From: Devosia sp. 67-54
Lineage (GTDB): Bacteria; Pseudomonadota; Alphaproteobacteria; Rhizobiales; Devosiaceae
Reading direction: 5' to 3'
Length of the DNA: 64,000 bases
Assembly: GCF_001899075.1 (NCBI RefSeq)
Contig: NZ_MKVA01000011.1
Location: 310,001-374,000 of the forward strand
In this document: in pieces, positions 17,487 to 25,873 of the stretch
How the letters are laid out: every line of letters starts with the position of its first letter
Position numbering within the stretch: the stretch's first letter is position 1
Translations under genes and position numbers: made by a program
The notes under the pieces: generated by a model
Databases searched by the model: none
Seen by the model: only the letters and a program-made list of their open reading frames with translations
Told to the model about the DNA's origin: nothing

Positions 17487-17686
17487 TGGTCCCCTCGCCC
17501 CTGAAGGGGCGAGGGTAGCGCAGCTTCGGAGCACAGCGACGTAGCGGAGCTGGGTGAGGGGTGCGGTGGTGAACCTTGCGCGTTGCGGGCCGCATCGCTT
17601 GAGCCGAGAGATCGCACCCCTCACCCGGCTTCCAGGCTCGCTGCGCTCGCCAAGGCGCCGACCTCTCCCCTGAAGGGGCGAGGTGA
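17487..17686. repeat. Second inverted pair of intergenic repeats
   Basis: Copies at about 17487-17566 and 17612-17686 face each other. Each contains the hairpin CCCCTGAAGGGG and a stretch reading GGTGAGGGG or its complement. With the pair at 17291 they fill almost all of the 441 bp between the GH3 gene and folC, where I see no gene. Confidence 0.6.
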
Positions 17687-17707
17687 GGCTGACTGTAAAA
17701 TGGTGGT

Positions 17708-19000
17708 CTACTCCGGCGGGGTGCCGTTGCGGGCGAGCACGTCGCCGGCGAGGTAGAGCGAGCCGCAGATCACCACGCGGGCGTTCGGCACCTCGGCGGC
17801 ATCCCGCAGCGCCGACAGCACCGACCGGCAGGCTTTCGACGGCAGTCCGTGCGACAGGCCGGCGTCGGCGATGGCGCGCGCCGGCCAGGAATTGGGCTCG
17901 CCCGGAATGCCGAGGCCCAGCACCCGCGGCGCCATCGGCTTGAACGGCGCGAGGAAGTCGGCCGGCGGCCGGGTGTTCATCATGCCGACGATCAGAACGA
18001 GGTTCTTTTTGCGCCGTGCCTGCATCTCCTCGAGCGACAGCGCCAGCGCCGCCGCGCCATGGGCGTTGTGGCCGCCATCGAGCCAGAGCTCGGCGCTTCT
18101 GGGCAACAGCGCGCGCAATCTGCCGGTGAGCGGCTGCAATCGCGCCGGCCACACGACGTGGCGCAGCCCCGCCGCCATCTGCGCCTCGCTGACCGGCAGG
18201 CGGAAGTGCCGCACCGCCGCGACGGCGAGCGCCGCATTGTCGTATTGATGGTGGCCGCGCAGGGCGGGCGGCGGCAGATCGAGCAGGCCGGCCTCGTCCT
18301 GGTAGATCAGCCTGCCGTCCTGCGGGAAGCCGTCATAGTCGCGGCCCTGAACGAAGGGGGTGATCTTGAGCTTCGCCGCGGCGCGCTCGATGGTGTCGAG
18401 GCCCTCGTCGCGTTGCCGGCCGATCACCGCCGGGCTGCCGCGCTTCAAGATGCCGGCCTTGTTGGCGGCGATCTCGGCGATGGAATTGCCCAGATACGCC
18501 ATGTGGTCGTAGTCGACCGGGGTGATGATCACCCCGGCGGGGTGGTCGACGATGTTGGTCGAATCGAAGCTGCCGCCCATGCCCACCTCGAGCAGCAAAT
18601 AGTCGGCCGGCGTTTCGGCGAACAGCTTCAGCGCCGCCGAGGTGGTGATCTCGAACTGCGTGATCGGCTGGCCGGCATTGATGCGCTCGACCGCTTCCAG
18701 CATGGCGTTGAGCCGGCGCGAGCCGACCAGCTCGCCGGCCAGCCGGATGCGCTCGTTGAAGCGCACCAGATGCGGCGAGGTGAAGACGTGCACGCGCTTG
18801 CCCGCCGCCTCCAGCATGGCGCGCAGATAGGCCACGGTGGAGCCCTTGCCGTTGGTGCCGGCGACGTGGATCACCGGCGGCAGCTGCCGCTCCGGATGGC
18901 CGAGCTCGGCCAGGAGCCGCCGCTCGCGGTCGAGCTGCAGATCCATGAAACGGGGATAGAGCGCCGTCAGGCGCTTGAGGATGGCATCGGTGCGGGACAT
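17708..19000 (-). CDS. folC: Folylpolyglutamate/dihydrofolate synthase
   Basis: ATP-dependent ligase that makes dihydrofolate from dihydropteroate and adds glutamates to folates. The 430 residues show the P-loop HVAGTNGKGS, the TSPHLVRFNERI segment, LEVGMGGSFDSTN, and C-terminal LDGGHNAHG with the second ATP-site residues. The start MSRTDAILKRL is placed at 19000 because the frame upstream only overlaps accD in an unnatural reading. It lies downstream of accD on the same strand, the usual rhizobial order. Confidence 0.95.
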   Translation of the reverse strand: MSRTDAILKRLTALYPRFMDLQLDRERRLLAELGHPERQLPPVIHVAGTNGKGSTVAYLRAMLEAAGKRVHVFTSPHLVRFNERIRLAGELVGSRRLNAMLEAVERINAGQPITQFEITTSAALKLFAETPADYLLLEVGMGGSFDSTNIVDHPAGVIITPVDYDHMAYLGNSIAEIAANKAGILKRGSPAVIGRQRDEGLDTIERAAAKLKITPFVQGRDYDGFPQDGRLIYQDEAGLLDLPPPALRGHHQYDNAALAVAAVRHFRLPVSEAQMAAGLRHVVWPARLQPLTGRLRALLPRSAELWLDGGHNAHGAAALALSLEEMQARRKKNLVLIVGMMNTRPPADFLAPFKPMAPRVLGLGIPGEPNSWPARAIADAGLSHGLPSKACRSVLSALRDAAEVPNARVVICGSLYLAGDVLARNGTPPE

Positions 19001-19110
19001 GCAGAATCGCCCAGGAACGGATGGGTAATAGCACCGGCGCGGCAACAATCCAGAGGCGCGGTGGGGGATGTGGGGGAGCGGCCCCGGTGGGGGCGGTCGC
19101 GCCCTCGCGC

Positions 19111-20070
19111 CTATTCCGACGCGGCTTGCGTCACCGGGCCTTCGAGGTCGTCGTCGTTGGCGGTGCTGGTGGGCAGCGGCACCAAAGCCGGGGCCGAGGC
19201 GAGGTCGGCGGGGGTGGCCTGTTTGGTCAGCATGGCCAGCATCGAGCCGATGGTGGAGCGCAGATTGTGGCGGTGCACCACCATGTCCACCATGCCGTGC
19301 TCGTAGAGATATTCCGAGCGCTGGAAGCCCTTGGGCAGCTTTTCGCGGATCGTCTGCTCGATCACCCGCGGGCCGGCGAAGCAGATCAGCGCGCCCGGCT
19401 CGGCGATGTGCACGTCGCCCAGCATGGCGTAGGAGGCGGTGACACCCCCGGTGGTGGGGTTGGTGAACACCACGATGTAGGGCAGGCCGGCGTCGCGCAG
19501 CCTGAGCACCGCGACGGTGGTGCGCGGCATCTGCATCAGCGACAGGATGCCCTCCTGCATGCGCGCCCCGCCCGAGGAGGCGAACAGCACGAACGGCGTC
19601 TTCAGCTCGACCGCCTTCTCGAGCCCGGTGATCACCGCCGAGCCGGCGGCCATGCCGAGCGTGCCGGCCATGAAGTCGAAATCCTGCACCGCCACGGTCA
19701 CCGGCTGGCCGTAGAGCCTGCCGGTCGCCACCAGCACCGCATCGTCCATGCCGGTCTTGAGGCGGGTCTCCTTCAGCCGGTCGACATAGCGCTTCTGGTC
19801 GCGGAATTTGAGCGGGTCCTGCGCCACCTGCGGCAGCGGCACGGTGTCGTACTGCCCGCGGTCGAGGAAGGCCGTCATGCGGTCGCCGGCCTTGATCTTC
19901 ATATGGTGGCCCGAGCCGGGCACCACCCACTGATTGGCCTCGAGATCGCGGTAAAACACCATCTCGCCGGATTCGGGATCCTTCACCCACAGATTTTCCG
20001 GCGTCTCGCGCTTGGTATTGCCCAGAAACGACCGGATTTTGGGGGGGAGGACGTTGTCGATCCAGCTCAT
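19111..20070 (-). CDS. accD: Acetyl-CoA carboxylase carboxyltransferase beta
   Basis: Beta subunit of the carboxyltransferase that transfers CO2 from biotin to acetyl-CoA, the first step of fatty-acid synthesis. The 319 residues include the crotonase-fold signature [11 protein letters not shown] and [18 protein letters not shown]. The N-terminal zinc ribbon of E. coli AccD is present in outline ([13 protein letters not shown], then [12 protein letters not shown]), but all four Cys ligands are replaced. From memory this loss is shared by Rhizobiales. AAGGGA precedes the ATG. Confidence 0.95.
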   Translation of the reverse strand: MSWIDNVLPPKIRSFLGNTKRETPENLWVKDPESGEMVFYRDLEANQWVVPGSGHHMKIKAGDRMTAFLDRGQYDTVPLPQVAQDPLKFRDQKRYVDRLKETRLKTGMDDAVLVATGRLYGQPVTVAVQDFDFMAGTLGMAAGSAVITGLEKAVELKTPFVLFASSGGARMQEGILSLMQMPRTTVAVLRLRDAGLPYIVVFTNPTTGGVTASYAMLGDVHIAEPGALICFAGPRVIEQTIREKLPKGFQRSEYLYEHGMVDMVVHRHNLRSTIGSMLAMLTKQATPADLASAPALVPLPTSTANDDDLEGPVTQAASE

Positions 20071-20442
20071 GAAGGCTTCCCTTGGGGCAATGGCCGGCCC
20101 CGGTTATGGGACGATTGTGGCAATATAGGCGCGCGCGGGACAACGCGCAAATCCGGGTGCGGGGGCGCGCGGGCGGGGTGTGGATGGGCCGGCGCATCGT
20201 CGCCGGAGGCGGCGCTCGCGGGTGATGGCGGCCGCGCGGCAGCGGCGGCGCGCCGCCGTCCTCCGGCGGAGCGATCGGCACGCTCCGGCCGGGGTGACGC
20301 CGGGGCGGGCAGGCGGGTCCGGGGCCGTGCCGGGGCGCCGATCTAGAAGCCGATTCTTTCGCTTGCCACGACTTTTGAGACGTGCCTACACTGATAACGT
20401 TTACTTAAGGACATATACGGCCGACTTTTCTCGGGGGCGTCC
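20071..20442 (+). promoter_or_regulatory. Intergenic region with promoter at 20363-20392
   Basis: No gene is visible in these 372 bp. The first 270 are very GC-rich without recognisable signals. Near the right end TTGCCA (20363-20368) and TACACT (20387-20392), spaced 18 bp, form a plausible housekeeping promoter for the outer-membrane protein gene at 20443. The region marks the left border of the accessory block between accD and trpA. Confidence 0.45.
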
Positions 20443-21600
20443 GTGCAAGGCAATATTTTCGGCGTGGCCATCTGGCCCGCAGCAATACTGTTATGTCTTT
20501 TTTCCAACGCGGCGCTGGCGCAACAGAAGCCGGCCGTGTCCGGGCTCAACGGCAAGTTCGAATTCAGTGCGGGGGCGCTCTCGCTGCCGACGCCGGCCTT
20601 CATGGGTCGCGCCGCCGGGGCCCTCACCGTTCCGCTCGGCGACGGCTTCGGACTGCAGGCGGATGTGAGTGCGTCCACAGCCCCCGGCGTCACCGCCAGC
20701 GCCGCGTTGCATCTGTTCACCCGCGATCCGGACTCGTACCTGCTCGGCGCCTCGTTCGGGCTCGTGCGCTCGCCCGGCGCCACCATCCTCGCGGCCGGGC
20801 CGGAGGCCGAGCTCTACCGCGACCGGGTGACGGTGGAAGCCTGGGGCGGCGTCGCCATGGTGCGCCCGGCGGCGCCGGCGCCCGACCGCGTCGGCCTCTT
20901 CGCGCTGGGCACGGTGGCCTATTATCCGACCGACAATTGGCGCGTGTCGCTCGGCGTGTCGTCGCTCGACGGCTATGCGGCGCTGCAGCTGGGCAGCGAA
21001 TACCTGCTCGACAGGTTCGACCTGCCGGTCGCCGTCACCGGCGAGGCGCGCCTCGGCCAGGACGGCGCCATCCGCGCGCTGGTCGGCCTCAAGACCTATT
21101 TCGGCCCCGACCCGCACAAATCGCTGCTCGCCCGCCACCGCGAGGACGATCCGGCCGACCTCGGCAGCGCGCTGTCCGCCGCGGCGGGACGGTCGACGCT
21201 GCTGGGGGCGCCACCCAAAAGCGAGGACAAGACGGCATCGGCCGATACAGCAAGCGGCGGACCTGCGCCCGGCGGCCACCCGCCGGCCACTGCCGGCGAC
21301 ACGCCGCCGCCCGCCAGCGGTCCGGCCGGCGATCCAGGCGATCCGCCGGGTGACTCCACCACGCCGCCGGACACCACACCGCCGCCAGATGCGCCGCCGC
21401 CACCCGACACCCCGCCACCCGACACACCGCCGCCGGATACCACGCCGCCCCCGGACACGACTCCGCCGGGCGATCTGCCGCCGCAAGGTGACGGAGGCGC
21501 GGGAACCGGGGAGGTCGGCAGCCCGACAACCAAACCAGACGACTGCTTTGGGCCGAATATCTGGTGGGACGAGGAGCTTCAGCTCTGCCAGTCGATGTAG
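20443..21600 (+). CDS. Secreted outer-membrane-type protein, Pro-rich tail
   Basis: Exported protein of 385 residues that I cannot assign to a named family. A signal peptide ends near residue 26 (AALAQ). Residues of about 30-220 alternate hydrophobic and polar residues with many Gly, as in outer-membrane beta-barrels (for example LGSEYLLDRFDLPVAV). Then come a low-complexity linker of PPDT/PPPD repeats (about residues 300-348) and a conserved-looking end, DDCFGPNIWWDEELQLCQ, with two Cys and paired Trp. GTG start after GGGGGC. The linker could span peptidoglycan and present the Cys-Trp module. Confidence 0.6.
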   Translation: MQGNIFGVAIWPAAILLCLFSNAALAQQKPAVSGLNGKFEFSAGALSLPTPAFMGRAAGALTVPLGDGFGLQADVSASTAPGVTASAALHLFTRDPDSYLLGASFGLVRSPGATILAAGPEAELYRDRVTVEAWGGVAMVRPAAPAPDRVGLFALGTVAYYPTDNWRVSLGVSSLDGYAALQLGSEYLLDRFDLPVAVTGEARLGQDGAIRALVGLKTYFGPDPHKSLLARHREDDPADLGSALSAAAGRSTLLGAPPKSEDKTASADTASGGPAPGGHPPATAGDTPPPASGPAGDPGDPPGDSTTPPDTTPPPDAPPPPDTPPPDTPPPDTTPPPDTTPPGDLPPQGDGGAGTGEVGSPTTKPDDCFGPNIWWDEELQLCQSM

Positions 21601-21768
21601 CGCCGTCGCCGGGATGAAAAATCTGCCTGGCGCGGTCCATGCCGCCTCGGCAGCAGAAAACCGACCTGGCGCGCCTGCGACGGAAGGCGTAGGCGCCGGC
21701 CGCTGTCACGGGCTTTTCACGGAACCGTGATGTGGTATGCTCTCCCGCAGGGGAGAGGGACTTCGTCA

Positions 21769-22056
21769 ATGGCGCGGCCATCGCAGGGCAACCTGCCGCC
21801 AGCGCGACCGCACTGCCTGTCGTGCGGCTCGCAGCATGTATTTCCGGGCATCGTCGAAACGGCGACGGGCTGCGACGTGCGGCTCAAATGCCTCGATTGC
21901 GGCTGGCATGCCGCCGCGCCTGACGTCGAGCCGCATCCCGAACATCCGTCCCGCCGCCGCGACACGCACGAGAAGCGCCGCGCCGCCCTGCCGCTCGGGG
22001 CGCTGCTGCGCGCCTCGCTCGCCATGCGGCCGCAGCCGCCGGGGGTCTGCGCCTGA
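21769..22056 (+). CDS. Small zinc-ribbon-like protein
   Basis: Hypothetical protein of 95 residues. Four cysteines in two pairs (CLSCGS, then CLDCGW about 25 residues later) suggest a zinc ribbon; the remainder is basic (RRRDTHEKRR). The ATG at 21769 follows GGGAGAGGG; an upstream in-frame ATG at 21727 lacks a site. It is convergent with the VOC gene. The function is unknown and the call rests on the Cys pattern. Confidence 0.5.
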   Translation: MARPSQGNLPPARPHCLSCGSQHVFPGIVETATGCDVRLKCLDCGWHAAAPDVEPHPEHPSRRRDTHEKRRAALPLGALLRASLAMRPQPPGVCA

Positions 22057-22074
22057 GCGGTCGGGCCCCGATGG

Positions 22075-22512
22075 CTACCGCAGATCCTCGGCGAGGCCGA
22101 TGAGCAGCCCTTCGGGCCCGCGGATGTAGCAGAGCCGATACACGTCCTGATACTGCACGATCTCGCCGACGAGCCGCGCGCCGTGCCGGTCGAGCCGGCG
22201 CAGCGTGCCGTCGAGGTCGTCCACCGCGAACATCGCGCGCAGATAGCCCAGCGCGTTGACCGGCGCGGTGCGGTGATCGGCGACCACCGGCGGCGCGAGG
22301 AAACGCGAAAGCTCGAGCCGGCTGTGCCCGTCCGGCGTGCGCAGCATGGCGATCTCGACGCGCTGGTCGCCGAGCCCGGTGACCCGCCCCGCCCACTCGC
22401 CCTCGACCATGCCCCGCCCTTCGAGCTCGAGCCCGAGCGCGCAAAAGAAGTCGACCGCCGCCTCGAGGTCGGCCACCACGATCCCGACATTGTCCATGCG
22501 CCTGAGCGCCAT
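22075..22512 (-). CDS. VOC-superfamily (glyoxalase-like) protein
   Basis: Protein of 145 residues with two glyoxalase/bleomycin-resistance half-modules: MDNVGIVVADLEAAVDFF at the start and YLRAMFAVDDLDGTLRRL in the middle, ending YIRGPEGLLIGLAEDL. Such proteins are metal-dependent lyases, dioxygenases or binding proteins; the substrate cannot be told. The ATG at 22512 has GGAG 8 bases upstream, better than the GTG at 22521. Confidence 0.8.
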   Translation of the reverse strand: MALRRMDNVGIVVADLEAAVDFFCALGLELEGRGMVEGEWAGRVTGLGDQRVEIAMLRTPDGHSRLELSRFLAPPVVADHRTAPVNALGYLRAMFAVDDLDGTLRRLDRHGARLVGEIVQYQDVYRLCYIRGPEGLLIGLAEDLR

Positions 22513-22688
22513 CGCATCCACTCCATGCTGTCGTTTGGCGGCCGGCGCCGAGAGGGCGCGCGTGGCATCCGCAAGCGGCGAGTCGCGCCCGCCGCAGCGT
22601 CACTATCGCTCATAAGGTTGAGTGGCGTCCCGCCGTCGACGAAAGCGAACCATATCCATACTCCGCAAGGGCCGGCGCGGCCACCGTG

Positions 22689-23330
22689 CTAGGCCTTGCT
22701 GGCTGTCGCAGGCGCCTTGCGGAGGGCCACCTGGTAGGACTTGAGGATGATGTCGGCGTCGGCGTGCCAGTCGAGAAACGTATCGATAGCCTGCTTTGGA
22801 GTGTGCTCCGGTGCCAGCTCCGGCTTCCAGCCATAGTCATCGAGCAGCATGATGCCGCCGGCGCGAAGCAGGCTCCATGATGCCAGCATGTCGATCATCA
22901 CCGTATCGCGCTGATGGCCGCCGTCGACATAGATGAGGTCGAACGCCGCCTGCTCGGTGACGAGCGTTCCGAGCGCCAGGATCGACGGGCCCTTCATTTT
23001 CCGGACGCGTGCGCCGAATTGTCTGATGTTGCGATCGAAACGGTCTTCTACCTCGGGCTTCTTGAATGTGTCGGCACAGACGAGCGTGCAGTTCTCGATG
23101 TGATTGAGCCAGAACAGGGCGGACCGGCCTTCGAGGCTTCCAATCTCGAGAACGTCCTTGATGTCGCCGCGGTAGGGCTTCAACAGCGCGGCCCACACGA
23201 GCGGCCTCTGGCCAACCCAGTCGGCCACCAGGTCCTTGCCCTGGTAGTAGCTCGCAAACGGGTGGTGCCGTCCAGCCATTGCCAGCACGCGAGCTTCGAG
23301 ACGCTGCGCTGCAGAAGTCGGCTTGTCCAT
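22689..23330 (-). CDS. Class I SAM-dependent methyltransferase
   Basis: Protein of 213 residues with a Rossmann-like methyltransferase core. Motif I is DVLEIGSLEGRSALF, a CADTF segment follows strand 2, FDLIYVDGGHQRD is the motif found in Methyltransf_24-type enzymes (macrocin or rhamnosyl O-methyltransferase and cephalosporin-hydroxylase relatives), and GGIMLLDDYGW follows. The substrate is unknown; small sugars or secondary metabolites are typical for relatives. Upstream are about 345 bp with no gene. Confidence 0.75.
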   Translation of the reverse strand: MDKPTSAAQRLEARVLAMAGRHHPFASYYQGKDLVADWVGQRPLVWAALLKPYRGDIKDVLEIGSLEGRSALFWLNHIENCTLVCADTFKKPEVEDRFDRNIRQFGARVRKMKGPSILALGTLVTEQAAFDLIYVDGGHQRDTVMIDMLASWSLLRAGGIMLLDDYGWKPELAPEHTPKQAIDTFLDWHADADIILKSYQVALRKAPATASKA

Positions 23331-23500
23331 CTTCGCGATCCCCAAGCCGTGGCAGCCAACACCCAATCCGGCGCGCGGGCAAGCGCCCGGGCACGGCGCC
23401 CGCCCCGACGCCGATCCACGCAGAAGCGCCGGCCGAAACCCCGCGCGACCACCACCGGCGCGCCTGAAGCCGGTGGGACAAGGGGAGGCGCAGCGACAAA

Positions 23501-23526
23501 GCCCCCGGCCTGCCGAGGGCCTTTTC
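23501..23526. other. Terminator-like hairpin in gene-free region
   Basis: GCCCCCGG and CCGAGGGC form a stem with one mismatch around CCTG, followed on the plus strand by CTTTTCT. No plus-strand gene ends here. The 23331-23672 stretch holds no convincing coding region, so this could end an unannotated small RNA or be a stray hairpin. Confidence 0.3.
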
Positions 23527-23672
23527 TCTGGGGACATCGTGGCGACGCCGCCGACGCGGGGTGCCGACGAATCGCCTGCCCAGGTCATTGAAGAATTGGC
23601 GCGCCGGCCAGAATAGAACTGCGAACTCTTATGTGATTGAGATTGCCAGGTAATTCCACGAGGCGAATTGGC

Positions 23673-23705
23673 TCAAATGTCCGCTTTGCGCCAACAGCGG
23701 ACGTT
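23673..23705 (-). terminator. Terminator overlapping the CDF gene stop
   Basis: Ten-base arms (23676-23685 and 23696-23705, one wobble pair) with a 10-base loop, followed on the minus strand by TTTGAGC. The right arm includes part of the stop codon of the metal exporter gene. The same type of GTCCGCT hairpin is common between genes in Rhizobiales, so it may be a repeat used as a terminator. Confidence 0.55.
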
Positions 23706-25029
23706 AGTGGTGATGCTCCTCGGGCTCGACCATTGCGAACGCCACTTCCTCGTTGTCGTTGCCGGCGGTGAGGCGCAGCTTGGCCGAGAACTCATGCGGC
23801 TCGGCGGGAGCCACAGCGCTGCGCAGCCAGTGGTGATCACCGGCAACTGGTTGCAGGTCGAGAACCTCGATGTTGCTGCCTCGCGCAATGTCGACGCGGG
23901 CACTCAGCCCTTCAGCATGCCGTGACACGCGCAACTGCATGCGCTCGCCCTCGGGCGTGTCAACGATCTGAAGCAGACCATCAGCCAGTCGGCTCGCAAC
24001 CTGGATCGGCTTTGGCGCATGGTGATGCTCGCCTTCCGCCACCGGCGCCGCGATGCGGATCTGCGCGGAGGTGAGCCCGGGCATGTGGTGGAACAGCTCC
24101 TCGCGGTAGCTCTCGACGATATCGCTCGCTGCAGCGACCAGCAGCCGGTCGTCGACCTCGATGGTCGCCTCGACGTAGAGGCGATGCCCGAGCCAGCGTG
24201 CCTGCGCCTCGGTGACCTTTCTGATGCCCTTGACGTGCTCGGCGGCATGCACAATCTCGTCCACCGTTCCCGGTTCGACGCCATCGAGCATACGGGTGAG
24301 AACCGCCCGCGCCGACTGCCAGACGATGCCGAAGATCGCGACTGTGATGATGAGGCCGATGATCGGATCGGCCAGCGGGAAACCGAGCGCAACGCCGATC
24401 GCGCCCAGCACCACCGCCAGGCTGGTGAGCCCGTCGGTGCGCGCGTGATAGCCGTCGGCGATCAGCGCCGCGCTATTGATCTCGCGCCCGACGCGAATGC
24501 GAAACACCGCCACCGCCTCATTGCCGATGAAGCCGATGATACCGGCCGCAGCGACCCACCACAGTTGCGCGATCGGCCGCGGGTGGATCAACCGACCAAT
24601 CGCTTCGTAGCCAGCAACAATGGCGCTCGCGAGAATGATCAGCACGATTAGCACGCCGGCGATATCCTCAACCCGCCCAAGACCATAGGTGAAACGCTTG
24701 CTGGCCGGACGACGGGCGAGCACGAACGCGACCCACAACGGGATCGCCGTGGTGGCATCGCCGAAATTGTGGATCGTGTCGGCGAGCAGGGCGACGCTGC
24801 CGCTCCAGAGCACCACCACCAGCTGGATCAGCGCGGTGATGATCATCACCACAAACGACCATTTCACGGCCCAGATGCCGCGATTGGTCGCGGCGATGCT
24901 CGGGTCGATCACGCCATGCATGTGACCATGACCGCCACCGTCACTACCGTGATCGTGTCCATGGGTCACACCGTCAACCGTTGCGGGGCTGCCGAAGCCG
25001 AACCAATCCAGGATCTTGGCGAGCATCAT
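23704..25029 (-). CDS. CDF-family metal cation exporter
   Basis: Inner-membrane cation/proton antiporter, 441 residues. A His-rich N-terminus (eight His in residues 22-38) precedes six membrane segments with the metal-site motifs HNFGD (His87, Asp91) and YHARTDG. The cytoplasmic domain (GTVDEIVHAAEHVKGI) is followed by an unusual extension of about 120 residues, His-rich at both ends. The gene four bases upstream encodes a CsoR/RcnR-type metal sensor, an arrangement like dmeRF of Rhizobium, where Ni and Co are exported. The metal specificity here is inference. Confidence 0.85.
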   Translation of the reverse strand: MMLAKILDWFGFGSPATVDGVTHGHDHGSDGGGHGHMHGVIDPSIAATNRGIWAVKWSFVVMIITALIQLVVVLWSGSVALLADTIHNFGDATTAIPLWVAFVLARRPASKRFTYGLGRVEDIAGVLIVLIILASAIVAGYEAIGRLIHPRPIAQLWWVAAAGIIGFIGNEAVAVFRIRVGREINSAALIADGYHARTDGLTSLAVVLGAIGVALGFPLADPIIGLIITVAIFGIVWQSARAVLTRMLDGVEPGTVDEIVHAAEHVKGIRKVTEAQARWLGHRLYVEATIEVDDRLLVAAASDIVESYREELFHHMPGLTSAQIRIAAPVAEGEHHHAPKPIQVASRLADGLLQIVDTPEGERMQLRVSRHAEGLSARVDIARGSNIEVLDLQPVAGDHHWLRSAVAPAEPHEFSAKLRLTAGNDNEEVAFAMVEPEEHHH

Positions 25030-25033
25030 GTCC

Positions 25034-25300
25034 TCACAGGTATTTGGCCAGCACCTTGAACTCGGCCATCGCCTCGGCTTGAGTCATCTCGCCATGTTCG
25101 ACGCCATCGCCGAGGCAGTGCTCCATGTGGTCCTGCACCAGCTCGCGCTTAGCGTTGGTGATCGCGCTTTCCACGGCGAACAGCTGCTGGGCGAGATCGA
25201 CGCACGGTTGGCCGGCTTCGATCATGTCGATGACTTTGGCGAGATGCCCCTGCGCGCGCTTCAGACGCTTGGCGATATCGGGATGGGAGTGGTGCTTCAT
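25034..25300 (-). CDS. CsoR/RcnR-family metal-sensing repressor
   Basis: All-helical DNA-binding repressor of 88 residues (DIAKRLKRAQGHLAKVIDMI is the family signature) that releases DNA on binding metal. Ligand positions are Cys33, His58 and Cys62, spaced as in copper-sensing CsoR, while the N-terminus has His3, His4 and His6 as in RcnR/DmeR. Copper and nickel/cobalt are therefore both possible. It is the first gene of a two-gene operon with the CDF exporter. A GC-rich inverted repeat 10 bp upstream of the ATG is the probable operator. Confidence 0.85.
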   Translation of the reverse strand: MKHHSHPDIAKRLKRAQGHLAKVIDMIEAGQPCVDLAQQLFAVESAITNAKRELVQDHMEHCLGDGVEHGEMTQAEAMAEFKVLAKYL

Positions 25301-25310
25301 AGCGCGCTTT

Positions 25311-25331
25311 GTATCCCCCAGGGGAGGATAC
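25311..25331. promoter_or_regulatory. Operator of the metal sensor-exporter operon
   Basis: Inverted arms GTATCC and GGATAC around a C-tract and G-tract (CCCAGGGGA). This A/T-flanked G/C-tract design is typical of RcnR/CsoR-family binding sites. It lies 11-31 bp before the repressor start codon, suited to autorepression. Confidence 0.65.
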
Positions 25332-25427
25332 GGCAATTCAGAGTTTATGCAGGCAAAGCCTATTGCACATCAATCCCGCACCGATTTGCCAATCCAGCCT
25401 GAAGCGAAAGCGGCCGCCATGCAGGAA

Positions 25428-25452
25428 TGACCGCTCTGGGCCAGAGCGGTCA
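25428..25452. repeat. Perfect 25-bp palindrome
   Basis: Two 12-base arms, TGACCGCTCTGG and its exact complement, around a single G. It lies 33 bp downstream of the tRNA-Arg 3' end (tRNA transcribed leftward) and about 100 bp before the metal operon operator. There is no T-run, so termination is doubtful; it may be an operator or cruciform-prone site. Confidence 0.6.
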
Positions 25453-25485
25453 CTGGTTCGAAGACATTCTGAATGGCGGTAGTTT

Positions 25486-25562
25486 TGGCGCACCCGAGAC
25501 GATTCGAACGTCCGGCCTTTGCCTTCGGAGGGCAACGCTCTATCCAGCTGAGCTACGGGTGC
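25486..25562 (-). tRNA. tRNA-Arg (CCG anticodon)
   Basis: Seventy-seven bases with encoded CCA. Acceptor GCACCCG pairs with CGGGTGC, the D-arm reads AGCTCAGCTGGATAGAGC, the anticodon loop CTCCGAA gives anticodon CCG (reads CGG), and the T-loop is TTCGAAT. I found no repeat of its 3' end to the left, so it is not shown to be an integration site. Confidence 0.95.
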
Positions 25563-25574
25563 GTGGGAAAACGT

Positions 25575-25766
25575 CTAGACGACCCACGCGGCGTCGTCAA
25601 ACGGCAGTTCGGGCGCGGGCTCGGCCCACAGCCGGTTGAGCTCTTCGAGGAAAAGGTCGGCCATGTCGCCGGTGTCGTCCAGCTCGGCGCTGGCGGCCAT
25701 GACGGCGGCGATTCCTTCCGCGAGGCTGTCGGTAAGCTGGTCAGACTGCTGGGTTTTGTCGTTCAT
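25575..25766 (-). CDS. Small acidic hypothetical protein
   Basis: Protein of 63 residues, acidic, predicted helical, without a recognised family (MNDKTQQSDQLTDSLAEGI, ending ELPFDDAAWVV). A good ribosome-binding site (GCAGGAG) precedes the ATG, and it lies directly upstream of tRNA-Arg on the same strand. This makes it a likely real gene rather than a chance frame. The function is unknown. Confidence 0.55.
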   Translation of the reverse strand: MNDKTQQSDQLTDSLAEGIAAVMAASAELDDTGDMADLFLEELNRLWAEPAPELPFDDAAWVV

Positions 25767-25873
25767 CACGCACGCTCCTGCTGCAACCCCCGGGGCGGAA
25801 CGCTAGAGGCGCGATGCGGCGGCGGCGCGATGATTTCGGGGAGAGAATGTGGCGGGAAAGCTGGTGGTTATCC

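Noticed and set aside
21350-21485. Repeat array resembling CRISPR
   Set aside because: The repeats are PPDT codons in frame inside a secreted protein gene, with no unique spacers of constant length. No cas gene is near.
23600-25562. Metal operon as an island inserted in tRNA-Arg
   Set aside because: No copy of the tRNA 3' end was found at the left side and there is no integrase, so the link to the tRNA is not supported.
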